64,000 bases of DNA, taken from contig JAYXKI010000006.1 of NCBI GenBank assembly GCA_037892935.1, forward strand, positions 62,001 through 126,000, in the 5' to 3' direction. Of this stretch, positions 21,842-33,056 are shown piece after piece; position 1 is the stretch's first letter, and every line of letters starts with the position of its first letter. The notes below the pieces were generated by a model that saw only the letters and a list, made by a program, of their open reading frames with translations, had not been told where the DNA came from and did not search any database. This DNA is from Phlebopus portentosus (lineage: Eukaryota; Basidiomycota; Agaricomycetes; Boletales; Boletinellaceae). The position numbers and the translations under genes are program-made.

Positions 21842-23469
21842 TGAAACTCCTGTGGACGTTCTGATGCCGGACAGGGAGTATATAGTTCGAGGGGCTGCCC
21901 TAGAATACCTTCAAACGGTCAGCAGAGAATTACACCCGAGCTAAGGGCACGAAGGAGTGGAGGGAAATAGGGATAGACAATGGAAGGGCTTGGAGAGAAC
22001 CGGGGATATGAGGGAAGCGCTCGAGGAAGAATTCTGAGGGTGAACTTCTTCCGAGATCGACGGTGGCGGTGCAAAGGCTAAATCGACTCTCCGGCTCAAC
22101 TGCGAGCTCTGGACTAAAGCCGACTAACCCAAGGCACAAGAACTAAACTAACTAAGCTACGCTAGTCGAACCACCAACCCGAACGTGACTAATCAACTGT
22201 GCTAACACACTGGTAAGCGACTGCAGTCGATCTCACTCGTAGTCTTAAGTGTCGGAACGTGGCGTAACGATTCGAAACGCGATTCGATGGACGAAGGACA
22301 ATTGCTGAGTGTGTCGAAATGTGATGCGAGGAATGGAGGTGCGAAACGATGATGGAAGGGGACTGAGAGAATCGAAGGATATGTGTGGGACGATGAAACC
22401 GACCGTTTCCGAACGAAACGATGCGGAATAGCACCAGGCTGGTCTTGAGGAAGCGGAGAGTGGAAAGTCAAGAGGAAAGGGGTGATATGGTGTCCTTTCC
22501 CGACGACAATGGAGAGGAGAAGGTGTTGCGAGACCAAATGCGAGCGGCACGTGGAGTAACTGAGTTACGAGCGAAACCGGGCGAAACGGATCGAAACATG
22601 TGAGGGGGTCTTGTTTCGGGTGAGAGGAGATAGAGAAGCCTTTATACGATGACGGCAAACTATACGAATGCTCGAACGGCTCTACTGCGAAGAGAGATCA
22701 CCGATCGACTGTACAGAACACGAAATGTCGTATATTAGACTATAGAGACGAGAGAGTCCACTACAAACAAGTAGACTAGAGGTCGAGAGGCTTTGAGACG
22801 ATGTGAGAACTGCAAGCTAAGCTCCCACTCAGCTCCGACTAAGCTCTCCCTCTACTACGAGAGTCGTGCTATATTTATACTAAACGTCCAAGACTGAGCC
22901 TCCCAGCGGTCAGAGAACCTACGTCATAAAGAAAAGGGAACGCATATCGCTATCTACAAAGGAGAGGAGCGCATAGGAATGGTTTAAGGGACACATAGGT
23001 CAAAAGAAACAATACTAAGCATGTCTGGAACGAGAGCATAATGAATTAAAGGGGACGCATATAGAAAGGTCAGAAAATGTGCGGAACCTTCGGAACCGGG
23101 TCTCTTTGAGCGGAACGAAGCGGAACTCGGGGAAACGACTCGGAAGGGCTCTGGCTAGCCTGACAAAGTAAGTCTGCGATGTTTAACAAAGGAGAGGGAC
23201 TGAGGACGAGGTTGCAGGGTCAAATCTCTTTGTCTGGAATGCAGATCCGAGGTCCGGAGACTTGTGATCGACGCGTGCAAACTCGATGCCGTGATTCTCC
23301 CGTCTTGATGGCCGATCAAAGAACGGTGCACGTGCCATCTGGACTATGGCGTTCTTGCTAAGTTCACTCGTTCGAGCGAAACCAGTCGAAACCGAGCGAA
23401 ACCAGTCGGAACACCGTGGAACTGGTCGTAACGACTCCGTACGTTCCCAAGCTTCAGACTTACTCTTCA
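21842..23469 (-). repeat. A1 5' LTR (right)
   Basis: 1628 bp copy of 11407-13034. TATA at 22880-22868; phased array 1 at 23376-23432. One motif (GTGGAAC at 23416) has lost its CG. Confidence 0.93.
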
Positions 23470-23591
23470 TCGGGTTAGTGTAGAGTATAGTCTAATGCAT
23501 ACCATGAACTGTATGAGTCCCGCTGGGGGGTGCAGTTGTGTTCGAGTGACTAGCCATGCTTTATCTGGAAGTCGAATGTTGCGAATGTATT
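23470..23591 (+). repeat. Repeat X, copy 2, second piece
   Basis: Starts with the TCGG duplication (23470-23473), aligns with 8454-8572, and ends in GTATT, where element B is inserted. Confidence 0.75.
23587..23591. repeat. Target-site duplication of B, left copy (GTATT)
   Basis: GTATT at 23587-23591 recurs at 30241-30245. Taking out 23592-30245 restores AATGTATTGCCATATCC, collinear with AATGTACTACCATATCC in X copy 1. Confidence 0.85.
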
Positions 23592-24050
23592 TGTTAGGCG
23601 GATGGCTCAAGGACTGAGTCGAGGCAGGCCAACACAACAACAAACAAGCGTGGATGAGATAATCCTAAACATGTCGCTCAGGTCAAGACAGCTAAGACGA
23701 GGCTTAAGTCCAGACCGTTGAACACTAGGTCGCAGTGAAGGTAAGTAGAATTCAGCAAACTAATAATACAAGAGTAGATACCTAGGTCACAGTGAAGGTA
23801 AGTAGAATAGAAAGACAAGGAATGAAAGAGTCAAACTATCTACTTATATAGACTTTGAGCACGGGAAAGGTCTACTCTAATGGGATGTCACATGACAAGG
23901 AATGGGATGATTAGTGAGCGTGATAGAACATTGTGGAATGTTCCGGCAAATGGATGAATAAGTGCATAAGAGAAAGAAAAGAAAAGAAAAAAGAATATTA
24001 AAATAAATGATAATGTAAGAAAGGAAAAGGAAAATGTTTGAGTCCTTACA
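23592..24050 (-). repeat. B 3' LTR (left)
   Basis: 459 bp, TGTTAGGCGG to GTCCTTACA on the plus strand; element sense starts TGTAAGGACT. Contains a 27-bp internal direct repeat (23725-23751 and 23782-23808, core CTAGGTCGCAGTGAAGGTAA). Just outside, element sense GAAGGGGGGATGA is a good polypurine tract. Confidence 0.92.
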
Positions 24051-24122
24051 TCATCCCCCCTTCAAGGTTGGGCATCCCGACCAACCACATAAGCCTTCCA
24101 AGGACGTGAACTTGTACAGTGC

Positions 24123-27100
24123 TCACAGGCTTTGTCGAGGTATTGTTAACTTCCTCGGAGCTCCAGGATGTTTGCGATAGAATTCTTGAATTGATTCCTG
24201 CGCATTATCCTTGATGTCGGATTCTGGCTGCCAAGTCGCTTCCTCATATCCAACCCACTTGACCAAGAATTGGAGCTTGCCTCGATGTAGACACAAGTCG
24301 AGTATTTCTTCAACCTCGTACTCTTCCTGCTCATCAATGATCACTGGCAGTGGTGGAGGTGGCTTCTTCTGAGATTCGAAGGACGGTTGGATGGCTGGTT
24401 TGAGCAAGTTCTCATTGAAAACTGGATGGACCTTCTTCCAGGTCTTCGGTAGTTTGAGTCTATATGCGCTTGCGTCAACCTTTTCCACTACCTCAAAGGG
24501 ACTAAACCATTTATCATCCATCTTCTTTGTCGGTCAGATCGTCTTGATATTTCATCCATCTAAGAAGACTTTCTGCCCTGCCTCATAGGTAATGGACTTC
24601 CCAGCATGATGGTCATAGAAACACTTCATGTCTTCATTCACATGAGTTAGGTTACCTTGGGCGAGTTTGTGCACCTCCTTGACATGCTTGGCAAATTCTT
24701 CAGCTAACAGGTTTGACGATGCTGTTCCAACCCCTGTAAAGTCTAAGGGGTGCATTCCTGTGTTGACGAAGAAGGGAGATAGCTTCGTTGCTGAATGTTC
24801 GCGGTTGTTGTAAGCAAATTCTGCGAGAGCCAGCCAGTCCACCCAGTCCGACTGCTGATGGTTGACGTATAGTCGAAGGTACTGTTCGAGTTCTTGATTA
24901 ACTCGTTCCGTCTGCCCATCCATTTGAGGGTGATATGCCGTTGACGGATTGCCTTCGATGTGAAGGAGTTTGTACAGCTCCCTCATCATCTTCGCATTGA
25001 ACTGTACTCCTCGGTCATGGATGATCTTTCGAGGTAAGCCATGCAACCAGAAGACATGGTCCCTGTAAATCCTGGCCATTCCTTCCGCCGTCAATTTCGT
25101 CATCGTCGGTATCGCATGGATTTGTTTGCTGAAGTGATCGACTACCACACAAATCACGTTAAATCCATTTGACTCTGGCAACTCTCCGATCAGGTCGACC
25201 ATGACAATCTGCCATGGCGCCTCTGGCACCTCATTAGGGTGCAAAACCTTTGCTCTCGTTGTCCTTAGAGCCTTCGTCCGCTGACAACGATCACACCCCC
25301 GCACATACACCCACACATCTGCACTCATCCTCGGCCACCAGTACCTACACATTATCAGCTGGATCGTCTTCGTCGCACCTGGATGTCCTGCCAGGGTCAA
25401 GTCATGGTGTTCCTTCATGATGATCTCTCTGGCACTTGCTGGTACGTATAGTCAACAGCCTTTTCTCCACATGTCCCCTCTCTTCTCAATGTCCTTCAGT
25501 CTCACTCCCTCATCCTCTACTTTCTGCACTTCCACGACCCTTTCGGCGAGTACCTCTCTTGACGTCTGAACTGTTCCTCTAACCAGCCACTCCTTCTTGA
25601 CGAAAGTCACGTTCTCGTTATTGCACTCGCCCTTGTCATAATCAGCTCGGCGTGACAACAGATCAGCTTTTCCCAACGTCTTTCCAGGCTTATGGACTAG
25701 CGTGAAATCGAACTCAGCTAAATCGAGTCGCCAACGAGCTTGTCGACAATTTAGCTTCTGCGGCGATTAGAAGTACGTTAGATTTGCATGGTCTGTCCAT
25801 ACCTCAAAAGGTCAGTTAGCTCCCTGGAGATATTGTCACCATTCCTTTAGGGCTTGAACGATGGCGAGCATTTCCTTGTTGTAGATTTCATAATTTCGCT
25901 CTGCCTCTAGGAATGTTGACGACTGATAAGCGATCACCTTCTATTTGCTGTCTTGTTTCTGGAGAAGGACTCCACCAGTCGCAAAATCTGATGCATCTGC
26001 TTCTACACGGAAAGGGTCCTCATTGTTGGGTATTGCTAACATGGGAGGACTACTCAAACGATGCTTCAATTCCTCGAACGCTGCCTGTTCATCTTCGCCC
26101 CACTTCTATTCCACCTTACCTGTCAGTGTAGTCAAGGGTTTGATGACCGAACTGTAATCCTTAACAAAACGTTGCAACCAATTTCCTAGTCCCAGGAATT
26201 GTTGCAGTTCGTGGATGTTCCTTGAAACTGGCCAGTCCTGTACTGCTGCCGTCTTCTTGGGATCCATTCGAACTTCGCCATTGCCAATGATGTGCCCGAG
26301 GTACTTGACTGTGTCGACTTCAAACTCACACTTCTGCGGCTTTAGGAAAAGTCCGTTTTGGCAAAGGATCTCAAAGACTCATTTGGTGCATCTGCGATGT
26401 TCCTCTAGATCATTCGAGAAGATGAGAATGTCATCGAGGTAAATGATGATGATACCCTCATGGATTAGCTCCCGAAAGATGTCATTCATAAAGCCTTGGA
26501 ACATTGCTGGCACATTACACAAGCCGAAGAACATGACTGTGGGTTCGAATAAGCCTAGATTTGTCCAAAACGCTGCTTTCCACTCGTCTCCCTCACGAAT
26601 CTGGATGTTGTAGTATCCCCAACGAACGTCGAGCTTCATGATGTACCTTGCATCCTTGACCTTGTCGATGAGCTCATTTATTAGCGGCAATGGGTATTTG
26701 TTCTTGACCGTCCCTTCGTTGAGCTTTCAATAGTCTTGGATTGCTTGTAAGCTCCCATCCTCTTTCTTGATAAAGAAGAATGGTGATGCCATTAGAGACT
26801 TCGACTGTCGGATACGTCCTGACGCTAGGTTTTCCTCAATGAACTCCCTCATCGCTTCTTGTTCTTTTGGCAATAACGGGTAAACCTTGCAGTCGCTGGG
26901 TTTGAAATCCAGTTTCAGGTCAATAGCGTGGTCCCACGTTTGGTGGTTTGGTAAGTGTTTGAACGATTCCTCACTAAAGACGTCAGCGTATTCCTCCAGG
27001 TAAGGTGGCCATTTTGCCGCTTTCTTCATCCACACATTCCTTACAAACTCTTCATCTATCTCCTCACTCGATAGTGACGTCTCACATTTGTCGGGGCAAT

Positions 27101-27908
27101 GGGTGAACTTAACTGTTCCTAACCTCCAATCAATCTCAGGATTATGCTTCGTCAACCAGTCATGTCTGAGGAAGATGTTGCTTGACGCTAAGGATGTCAC
27201 TGCCAGTCGAATCTCTTCCTCATGTTTCCCAAAGAACATTCGTACAACTACGTATTCCTTGATCAATCTAGCCTCATTGCTTGTTCCATCAGCATTGAAG
27301 ACTGGTCTAGGCCGAATGTACCTTTGAGTGGGAAAACCATACCGTTTGACAAAACCTTTGTCGATGCATGAGCCCGTGCATCCTGAGTCAATCAGTGCAT
27401 GAGCATCAATGAAGTTTTCCTCTTCGAGTAGGGGGTTCAACAAGTCCACTTCGTCATCACCTGCTACCTTTGGGTGTATGATGCTAACGAAGGCATCCAA
27501 CTCTTTTCCTCCCACCCGTCACACGAACTGGTCCGTGTCCACAATGCCCTCACACTATACCTCAGCCGCGCGTCTGCCTACCACATCCCACACTGCTTCA
27601 GTGATGTTCGCCTGAGCAACAACGTTCTCGTGGTAAGGTGCTTCCGCCACAACCTCATTTTTTATAGCAGTTTGATTCCGCTCTTCCTCTCTCAATTCAC
27701 CTGCTTGCGCATCTGTTCTTCTGACAAATAAATCTTCATAGACTTCGAAGTCATCGTCATCATCTTCAGATTCATCTGGCAGCATGTCAGTAAGGATCTT
27801 TCGAAGGGTGAAACCATCACTGGTATTCGCATCTTGATATTGTACAACAGGACGATTATATTTTAACGAGTCCAATGAAAAGAGTCCTTTAGGAGACCGG
27901 CCAGTCAT
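24123..27908 (-). pseudogene. pol: B pol: protease, RT, RNase H, integrase, chromodomain (many stops)
   Basis: Starts at ATG 27908 just after gag. Protease [41 protein letters not shown] and [13 protein letters not shown]; RNase H VEADASDFATGGVLL; integrase HHDLTLAGHPGATKTIQLI, CDRCQRTK, VVDHFSKQIHAIP, DRGVQFN, TAYHPQMDGQTERVNQEL; a C-terminal chromodomain EEYEVEEILDLCLHRGKLQF with LVKWVGYEEATWQPESDI at 24360-24170. About a dozen in-frame stops, most TGA in place of an expected Arg CGA (DY*KLNEG, CTK*VFEIL) and some TAG from CAG or TGG. Chromodomains of this lineage direct integration to modified chromatin. Non-functional copy. Confidence 0.9.
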
Positions 27909-27916
27909 TCTGACGT

Positions 27917-29437
27917 CTACACCTGGTCTTCTGGAAAACCCTCGCCTTCCACTAATTCTTCTAGCTCAGTGGGCACTGCTTGGACCTCGACCTCTTCGAA
28001 GGAGGATTCCTTCGCTTGACCGAGCTCTTTGAGGAGCGCTTCTCTGTCTTCTGGAACAAAGGCCGCGATGATGGCACATATCGCTTCACGACCTCGCAGG
28101 CATTCCCTGATGTAGTGGCCCACCTGACCACACTTGTAACAAGCACGTGTACAACATGCCTGGTTCATCATTACGTCCATTGGCTGTTCTAAGCCTCCAT
28201 ACATTACTCCTGTAGCATCATGATGATCTTGAGCAGAGGGCACGAAGAGACGGGCTGCTTGTTGAGGTGGCGCAGGGCATCGCAGTGGTGGCACTGGAGC
28301 CAGCTTCATCATAGTCGAGCTTGTCGCCTTCTGCCAACGTTCAGCCATCAGATCCCTGATTTGGCATTCAACCCTGTCGACTTTGACGGCAGCCTTCTTG
28401 AACTCATCGTACAACGTCAGTTCATTGGGCAATCTCATGATGCTTTCGACAACCTTTGGGTTTAGTGCCCTCTTCAGGTGACTCATCAACCATTTGTCAT
28501 GCGCTTCCATCGCTAGACCAGTGTCCACTCGACAGATGTTGAACTTGTTGAAGAACTCATCGGCATTGAGGTCTCCTTGGTACATCGCATCAAGTCGTTC
28601 GAAAGCTTTCTGAGACCTGGCGGGGTCATCGAACAACGTGTCCAGCTCCTTCAAGAAGGCATCCCAGCTATCAGTAAATCTCAAGTCACCATCTTCGTCG
28701 ACTGCTCCACTGGTATAGCTTTCCGCCCAGCGAGCTGCAGCGCCACTCTTCATGTATGACAAGGCAAACATAATCTTACTCTTGTTTGTCCTGAACTCTG
28801 ACTCAGACACGTAGATGTAGAGATGCAGCTCTCGCTTGAAGTCCACATAGTCGTGTTTGCCATCAAAATCTCTCAGTTTGGCAACGTGGACCTTTTTCGA
28901 CACTTTCGAGCCTTGGTGCGCACCTTCGCCTGTGGCTTGGAGTGCTAATGCAACCGCTGTCACAAGGTCGGTTATGGCTTCCTTCGATAGTGACATTTCA
29001 TGTCCTTCTTCTTTGTCCTCCTCTTCTTCGTCTGTTGGTATGAGCAGAGCAGGCTCTCGTAGTTCGGTGAAGGACAATGAAGGTGCTATGGGTGGAGCTA
29101 TTGTCTGGCCTGTCGATGTTGATGGCCCTGGTAATGGAGCCGTTGATTGTGTGGGGGTAGGGGGTGCAGGCTCGTCTATGTCGCCTTCTTGTTTCACTCT
29201 CCAGTGGAGGGACTTTCCTTCCCTCTGGGAGTACCACCTCTTGGCAGTCTCATCCCACCAGGCACCAAAAACTTGATTCTCTGCTTTGGCGATGTAATGT
29301 CCTCGTGAAGTGCTCCACCTAGAGTTCATAGGGAGGGCCGCTCGTTGCTCATCAGTTAGCTCCACCTTGATAGGCTGGGGGTGGAATGGGGATCGGGATG
29401 CTGTTCGGGTGGGACCGACTTTGGATAACCGGCTCAT
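27917..29437 (-). CDS. gag: B gag
   Basis: 506 codons from ATG 29437, intact. N-terminal Pro/Thr-rich region, then a Retrotrans_gag-like capsid (KLRDFDGKHDYVDFKRELHL, AARWAESY, LKELDTLFDDPARSQKAFERL) and one CCHC knuckle CYKCGQVGHYIREC, with an acidic tail. It stops 9 bases before the pol ATG, so pol would need its own initiation or a shift. It is the only intact reading frame of the element. Confidence 0.88.
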   Translation of the reverse strand: MSRLSKVGPTRTASRSPFHPQPIKVELTDEQRAALPMNSRWSTSRGHYIAKAENQVFGAWWDETAKRWYSQREGKSLHWRVKQEGDIDEPAPPTPTQSTAPLPGPSTSTGQTIAPPIAPSLSFTELREPALLIPTDEEEEDKEEGHEMSLSKEAITDLVTAVALALQATGEGAHQGSKVSKKVHVAKLRDFDGKHDYVDFKRELHLYIYVSESEFRTNKSKIMFALSYMKSGAAARWAESYTSGAVDEDGDLRFTDSWDAFLKELDTLFDDPARSQKAFERLDAMYQGDLNADEFFNKFNICRVDTGLAMEAHDKWLMSHLKRALNPKVVESIMRLPNELTLYDEFKKAAVKVDRVECQIRDLMAERWQKATSSTMMKLAPVPPLRCPAPPQQAARLFVPSAQDHHDATGVMYGGLEQPMDVMMNQACCTRACYKCGQVGHYIRECLRGREAICAIIAAFVPEDREALLKELGQAKESSFEEVEVQAVPTELEELVEGEGFPEDQV

Positions 29438-29452
29438 CTTTGAAATTGACAA

Positions 29453-29781
29453 CTAAACAAAAGGCTCCGAGGTAGATAATGAAGGAAATGCTAGTCGACG
29501 ACTGGACTCTATGCATTACCCATGAGAATGTTTGATGGGAGTTCCAGAGAAGGGTGATTTGGAGTGCCACAGTGATATGATTGGTTGATACTTCAGGTAC
29601 TATCGGGTCACGTCAGAGTCAATCAGACTTCGATGGGCAAGATAGGGGTTTGTTGTCTGCACAGTAGGAACCGGGTTTCATTCGATGTCGTCCTTCGAAG
29701 ATATACTTCAGGGGACACGTCATAGGCGAGCGCTCGACGATAACGGAATCGGGCGTGAGCCAGAGGTAGGTCTTTCTATTA
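29453..29781. other. B leader between gag and 5' LTR
   Basis: No coding signal. A TGG-initial sequence, TGGCTCACGCCCGATTC on the minus strand at about 29764-29748, may be the primer-binding site, but it lies 17 bases from the LTR instead of next to it. Confidence 0.35.
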
Positions 29782-30240
29782 TGTTAGGTGGACGGCTCAA
29801 GGACTGAGTCGAGGCAGGCCAATATAACAACAAACAAGCATAGATGAGATAATCCCAAACACATCGCTCAGGTCAAGACAGCTAAGACAAGGCTTAAGTC
29901 CAGACCGTCGAACGCTAGGTCGCAGTGAAGGTAAGTAGAATTCAGCAAACTAATAATATAAGAGTAGATACCTAGGTCGCAGTGAAGGTAAGTAGAATAG
30001 AAAGACAAGGAACGAAAGAGTCAAACTATCTACTTATATAGACTTTGAGCATGGGAAAGGTCTACTCTAATGGGATGTCACATGACAAGGAATGGGATGA
30101 TTAGTGAGCATGATAGAACATTGTGGAATGTTCCGGCAAATGGATGAATAAGCGCATAAGAAAAATAAAAGAAAAGGAAAAAGAATATTAAAATAAATGA
30201 TAATGTAAGAAAGGAAAAGGAAAATGTTTGAGTCCTTACA
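29782..30240 (-). repeat. B 5' LTR (right)
   Basis: 459 bp, same length as 23592-24050; differences seen are nearly all C/T or G/A. Confidence 0.92.
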
Positions 30241-30480
30241 GTATTGCCATATCCTTCATTGGAGTACCAGTTGTAGTTGCTTGGTGTCCAGGTTTGTATC
30301 CCTTAGTAAATAAAGGTTCGCTTGTACTGTAGAGGCTGGACATGGATTGTGCAGCTCTGGCTTGTACCATCCTAGTATTCTCCAAGTTATTAGGTCTGCA
30401 GCTCGAGGGGTTCGAGTTGTAACAATGAGTTCCTCATGTCGCTTGGGTATTATAGGATTTGGTGGATTGGCATGTAACAC
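30241..30480 (+). repeat. Repeat X, copy 2, third piece
   Basis: Begins with GTATT (B duplication) and aligns with 8573-8815, ending CATGTAACAC, after which an inverted Y copy begins. It holds part of the decayed minus-strand coding remnant. Confidence 0.75.
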
Positions 30481-31309
30481 ACTCCAACTCTATTTTACTT
30501 TTCGAAAACCCCTTTGGAGGTGGGCGAACCGTAGGTGAACCTATTGCTGTGTACTGGGTTGGTTAAATATCACCCCATACCCAGTCAATACACCAGGCAA
30601 GTTGCTTCCAAAGTGGCATAAAAACTCATTCAGTAATGACTTTATGACTTTTCCTTTCTTATCACTTTCAATTGCGTCATAACCTTTTATATGATGCATA
30701 TTTCACATTTCACATTCATATCCCTTCCCACCACCCTTCAAAAATCGACGACTTCTCAAACACCCTTCCCACGACTTTCCTGTGCTGAAATACCTGCTTT
30801 ATCGACAGCTTTGGCTGAATTGGAAGGTGCATCAGGGTCAGAGAAAATGCAGTTGACACGCTGCTGGATATCTGCAGTCCCCTCATCAGGAACCAATTGC
30901 ATCTCATAATCGTTCTCCTATGGGACTATCAGCAGCTACAACCTGCAAACAGAGGCAAGAGAACTCACCTCATTATGCCTTCTGTGATCTAGAATCCAAA
31001 GATTCATGCCAAAAATTGCGACAAGGACAATGAAAACAACGCAGACAGCGATGACTTTGGACATAACTGGGCAGTGATGATGATAGTTTGATAGCAACAT
31101 CAACTATCACTAGGTGACTCCTTTATCCAAGCTTTCTCACAGATTAGGATGAACATTTCTCCAAAAGTTTATCTTAGGAGGGGGGTAGTGAAAGGATCTG
31201 CTTAAAAACTCACATCAAGATCGACACAATCAGCAGATCAACAGGATCAGCATTCCAAATGCAACTAGTAACAGTCTAGCAGACACTGGAGCCAAACTAC
31301 TGTTCACGC
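30481..31309 (-). repeat. Repeat Y, copy 2 (inverted)
   Basis: Reverse complement of about 9240-10060, better preserved. It contains the small gene at 30756-31064 and is cut at 31309 by element A2. Confidence 0.65.
30756..31064 (-). CDS. Small single-pass membrane protein gene inside repeat Y, 85 residues
   Basis: Two exons, 31064-30969 and 30917-30756, with a 51-bp intron (GTGAGT ... CATAG; a branch-like CTGCTGAT lies 10-15 bases before its end). Residues 3-24 form a hydrophobic segment (VIAVCVVFIVLVAIFGM), then a basic flank (DHRRHNE) and a polar C-terminal part (DYEMQLVPDEGTADIQQ, IFSDPDAPSNSAKAV). It would be a signal-anchored or single-span protein. I do not recognise the family. The same frame and intron position can be followed in the decayed copy near 9473-9780, so the structure is older than the duplication. 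It could also be the first exons of a larger transposon-borne gene. Confidence 0.45.
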
Positions 31310-32937
31310 TGAAGAGTAAGTCTGAAGCTTGGGAACGTACGGAGTCATTACGACCAGTTCCGTGGTGTTCCGACTGGTTTCGCTCAGTTTCGACTGGTTT
31401 CGATCGAACGAGTAGACTTAGCAAGAACGCCATAGTCCAGATGGCACGTGCACCATTCTTTGATCGGCCATCAAGACGGGAGAATCATGGCATCGAGTTT
31501 GCACGCGTCGATCACAAGTCTCCGGACCTCGGATCCGCATTCCAGACAAAGAGATTTGACCCTGCAACCTCATCCTCAGTCCCTCTCCTTTGTTAAACAT
31601 CGCAGACTTACTTTGTCAGGCTAGCCAGAGCCCTTCTGAGTCATTTCCCCGAGTTCCGCTTTGTTCCGCTCAAAGAGACCCGGTTCCGAAGGTTTCGCAC
31701 GTATTCTGACCTTTCTATATGCGTCCCCTTTAATCCATTATGCTCTTGTTCCAGACATGCTTAGTATTGTTCCTTTTGACCTATGTGTCCCTTAAAAAAT
31801 TCATATGCGCTCCTCTCCTTTGTAGATAGCGATATGCGTTCCCTTTTCTTTATGACGTAGGTTCTCTGACCGCTGGGAGGCTCAGTCTTGGACATATAGT
31901 ATAAATATAGCACGACTCTCGTAGTAGAGGGACAGCTTAGTCGGAGCTTAGTGGGAGCTTAGCTTGCAGTTCTCACATCGTCTCAAAGCCTCTCGACCTC
32001 TAGTCTACTTGTTCGTAGTGGACTCTCTCATCTCTATAGTCTAATATATGATATTACGTGTTCTGTACAGTCGATCGGTGATCTCTCTTCACAGTAGAGC
32101 CGTTCGTGCGTTCGTATAGTTTGCTGTCATCGTATAAAGGCTTCTCTATCTTCTCTCACCCGAACCAAAACCTCCTTACGTGTTCCAAACTGTTTCACCC
32201 AGTTTCGCTCGTAACCCAGTTACTCTGCGTGCTGCTCGCATTTGGTCTCGCAACACCTTCTCCTCTCCTTTGTCATCGGGAAAGGACACCATATCACCCC
32301 TTTCCTCTTGACTTTCCACTCTCCGCTTCCTCAAGACCAGCCCGGTGCTATTCCGCATCGTTTCGATCGGAAACGGTCGGTTTCATCGTCCCACACATAT
32401 CTGTCGATTCTCTCAGTCCCCTTCCATCATCGTTTTGCACCTCCATCTCTCGCATCACATTTTGACACACTCAGCAATTGTCCTTCGTCCATCGAATCGC
32501 ATTTCAAACCGTTACACCGCATTCCGACACTTTAGACTACGAGTGAGATCGGCTGCAGTCGCTTACCAGTGTGTTAGCACAGTCGATTAGTCACGTTCGG
32601 GTTGGTGGTTCGACTAGCGTAGCTTAGTTAAATTAGTTCTTGTGTCTTGGGTTAGTCGGCTTTAGTCCAGAGCTCGCAGCTGAGCCGGAGAGTCGATTTA
32701 GCCTTTGCACCGCCACCATCGATCTCGGGAGAAGCCTACCCTCGGAATTCCTCCTCGAGCGCTTCCCTCATATCCCTGGTTCTCACCAAGCCCTTCCATT
32801 GTATATCCCTATTTCCCTCCACTCCTTCGTGCCCTTAGCTCGGGTGTAACTCTCTGCTGACCGCTTGAAGGTATTCTAGGACAGCCCCTCGAACTATACA
32901 CTCCCTGTCCGGCATCAGAATGTCCACAGGAGTTTCA
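31310..32937 (+). repeat. A2 5' LTR
   Basis: TGAAGAGTAAG to GGAGTTTCA, 1628 bp. Phased array 1 at 31347-31403 (ATTACGA, GTTCCGT, GTTCCGA, GTTTCGC, GTTTCGA, GTTTCGA at 10-bp steps); array 2 at 31653, 31663 and 31683; TATA 31899-31911. CpG decay has created sense-strand ATGs (such as 32047 and 32919) that A1 lacks. Confidence 0.92.
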
Positions 32938-33056
32938 AGTGGAGCCCACGGCGAGGGGGATTTCACTGTCTAACCATTACGAATACCCCGCCAAATTCGT
33001 CTAGCAGACGAGTTACACGTAGCCAATCCGCTCGAGTCCCTGTAGAACATCAGGTT

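Larger units (their letters stand above)
11407..23469 (-). mobile_element. LTR retrotransposon A1, Ty3/gypsy, with antisense zinc-cluster accessory gene
   Basis: Complete element of 12063 bp with two LTRs of exactly 1628 bp (11407-13034, 21842-23469), TG...CA ends and a 4-bp target duplication. Order in element sense (minus strand): 5' LTR, primer-binding site, gag-protease, pol by -1 frameshift, then an accessory gene on the opposite strand, then the 3' LTR. The two LTRs differ at scattered sites, nearly all transitions, so the copy is not very old. Gag is open; pol carries two stops and the accessory gene one. A2 at 31310 is a second, inverted copy of the same family. Confidence 0.93.
23592..30240 (-). 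mobile_element. LTR retrotransposon B, Ty3/gypsy chromovirus
   Basis: 6649 bp with 459-bp LTRs, TG...CA ends and a 5-bp target duplication GTATT. Minus sense: gag (open), pol (about a dozen stops), chromodomain at the C-terminus. Canonical chromovirus layout and unrelated in detail to A and C. No extra gene. Confidence 0.93.
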
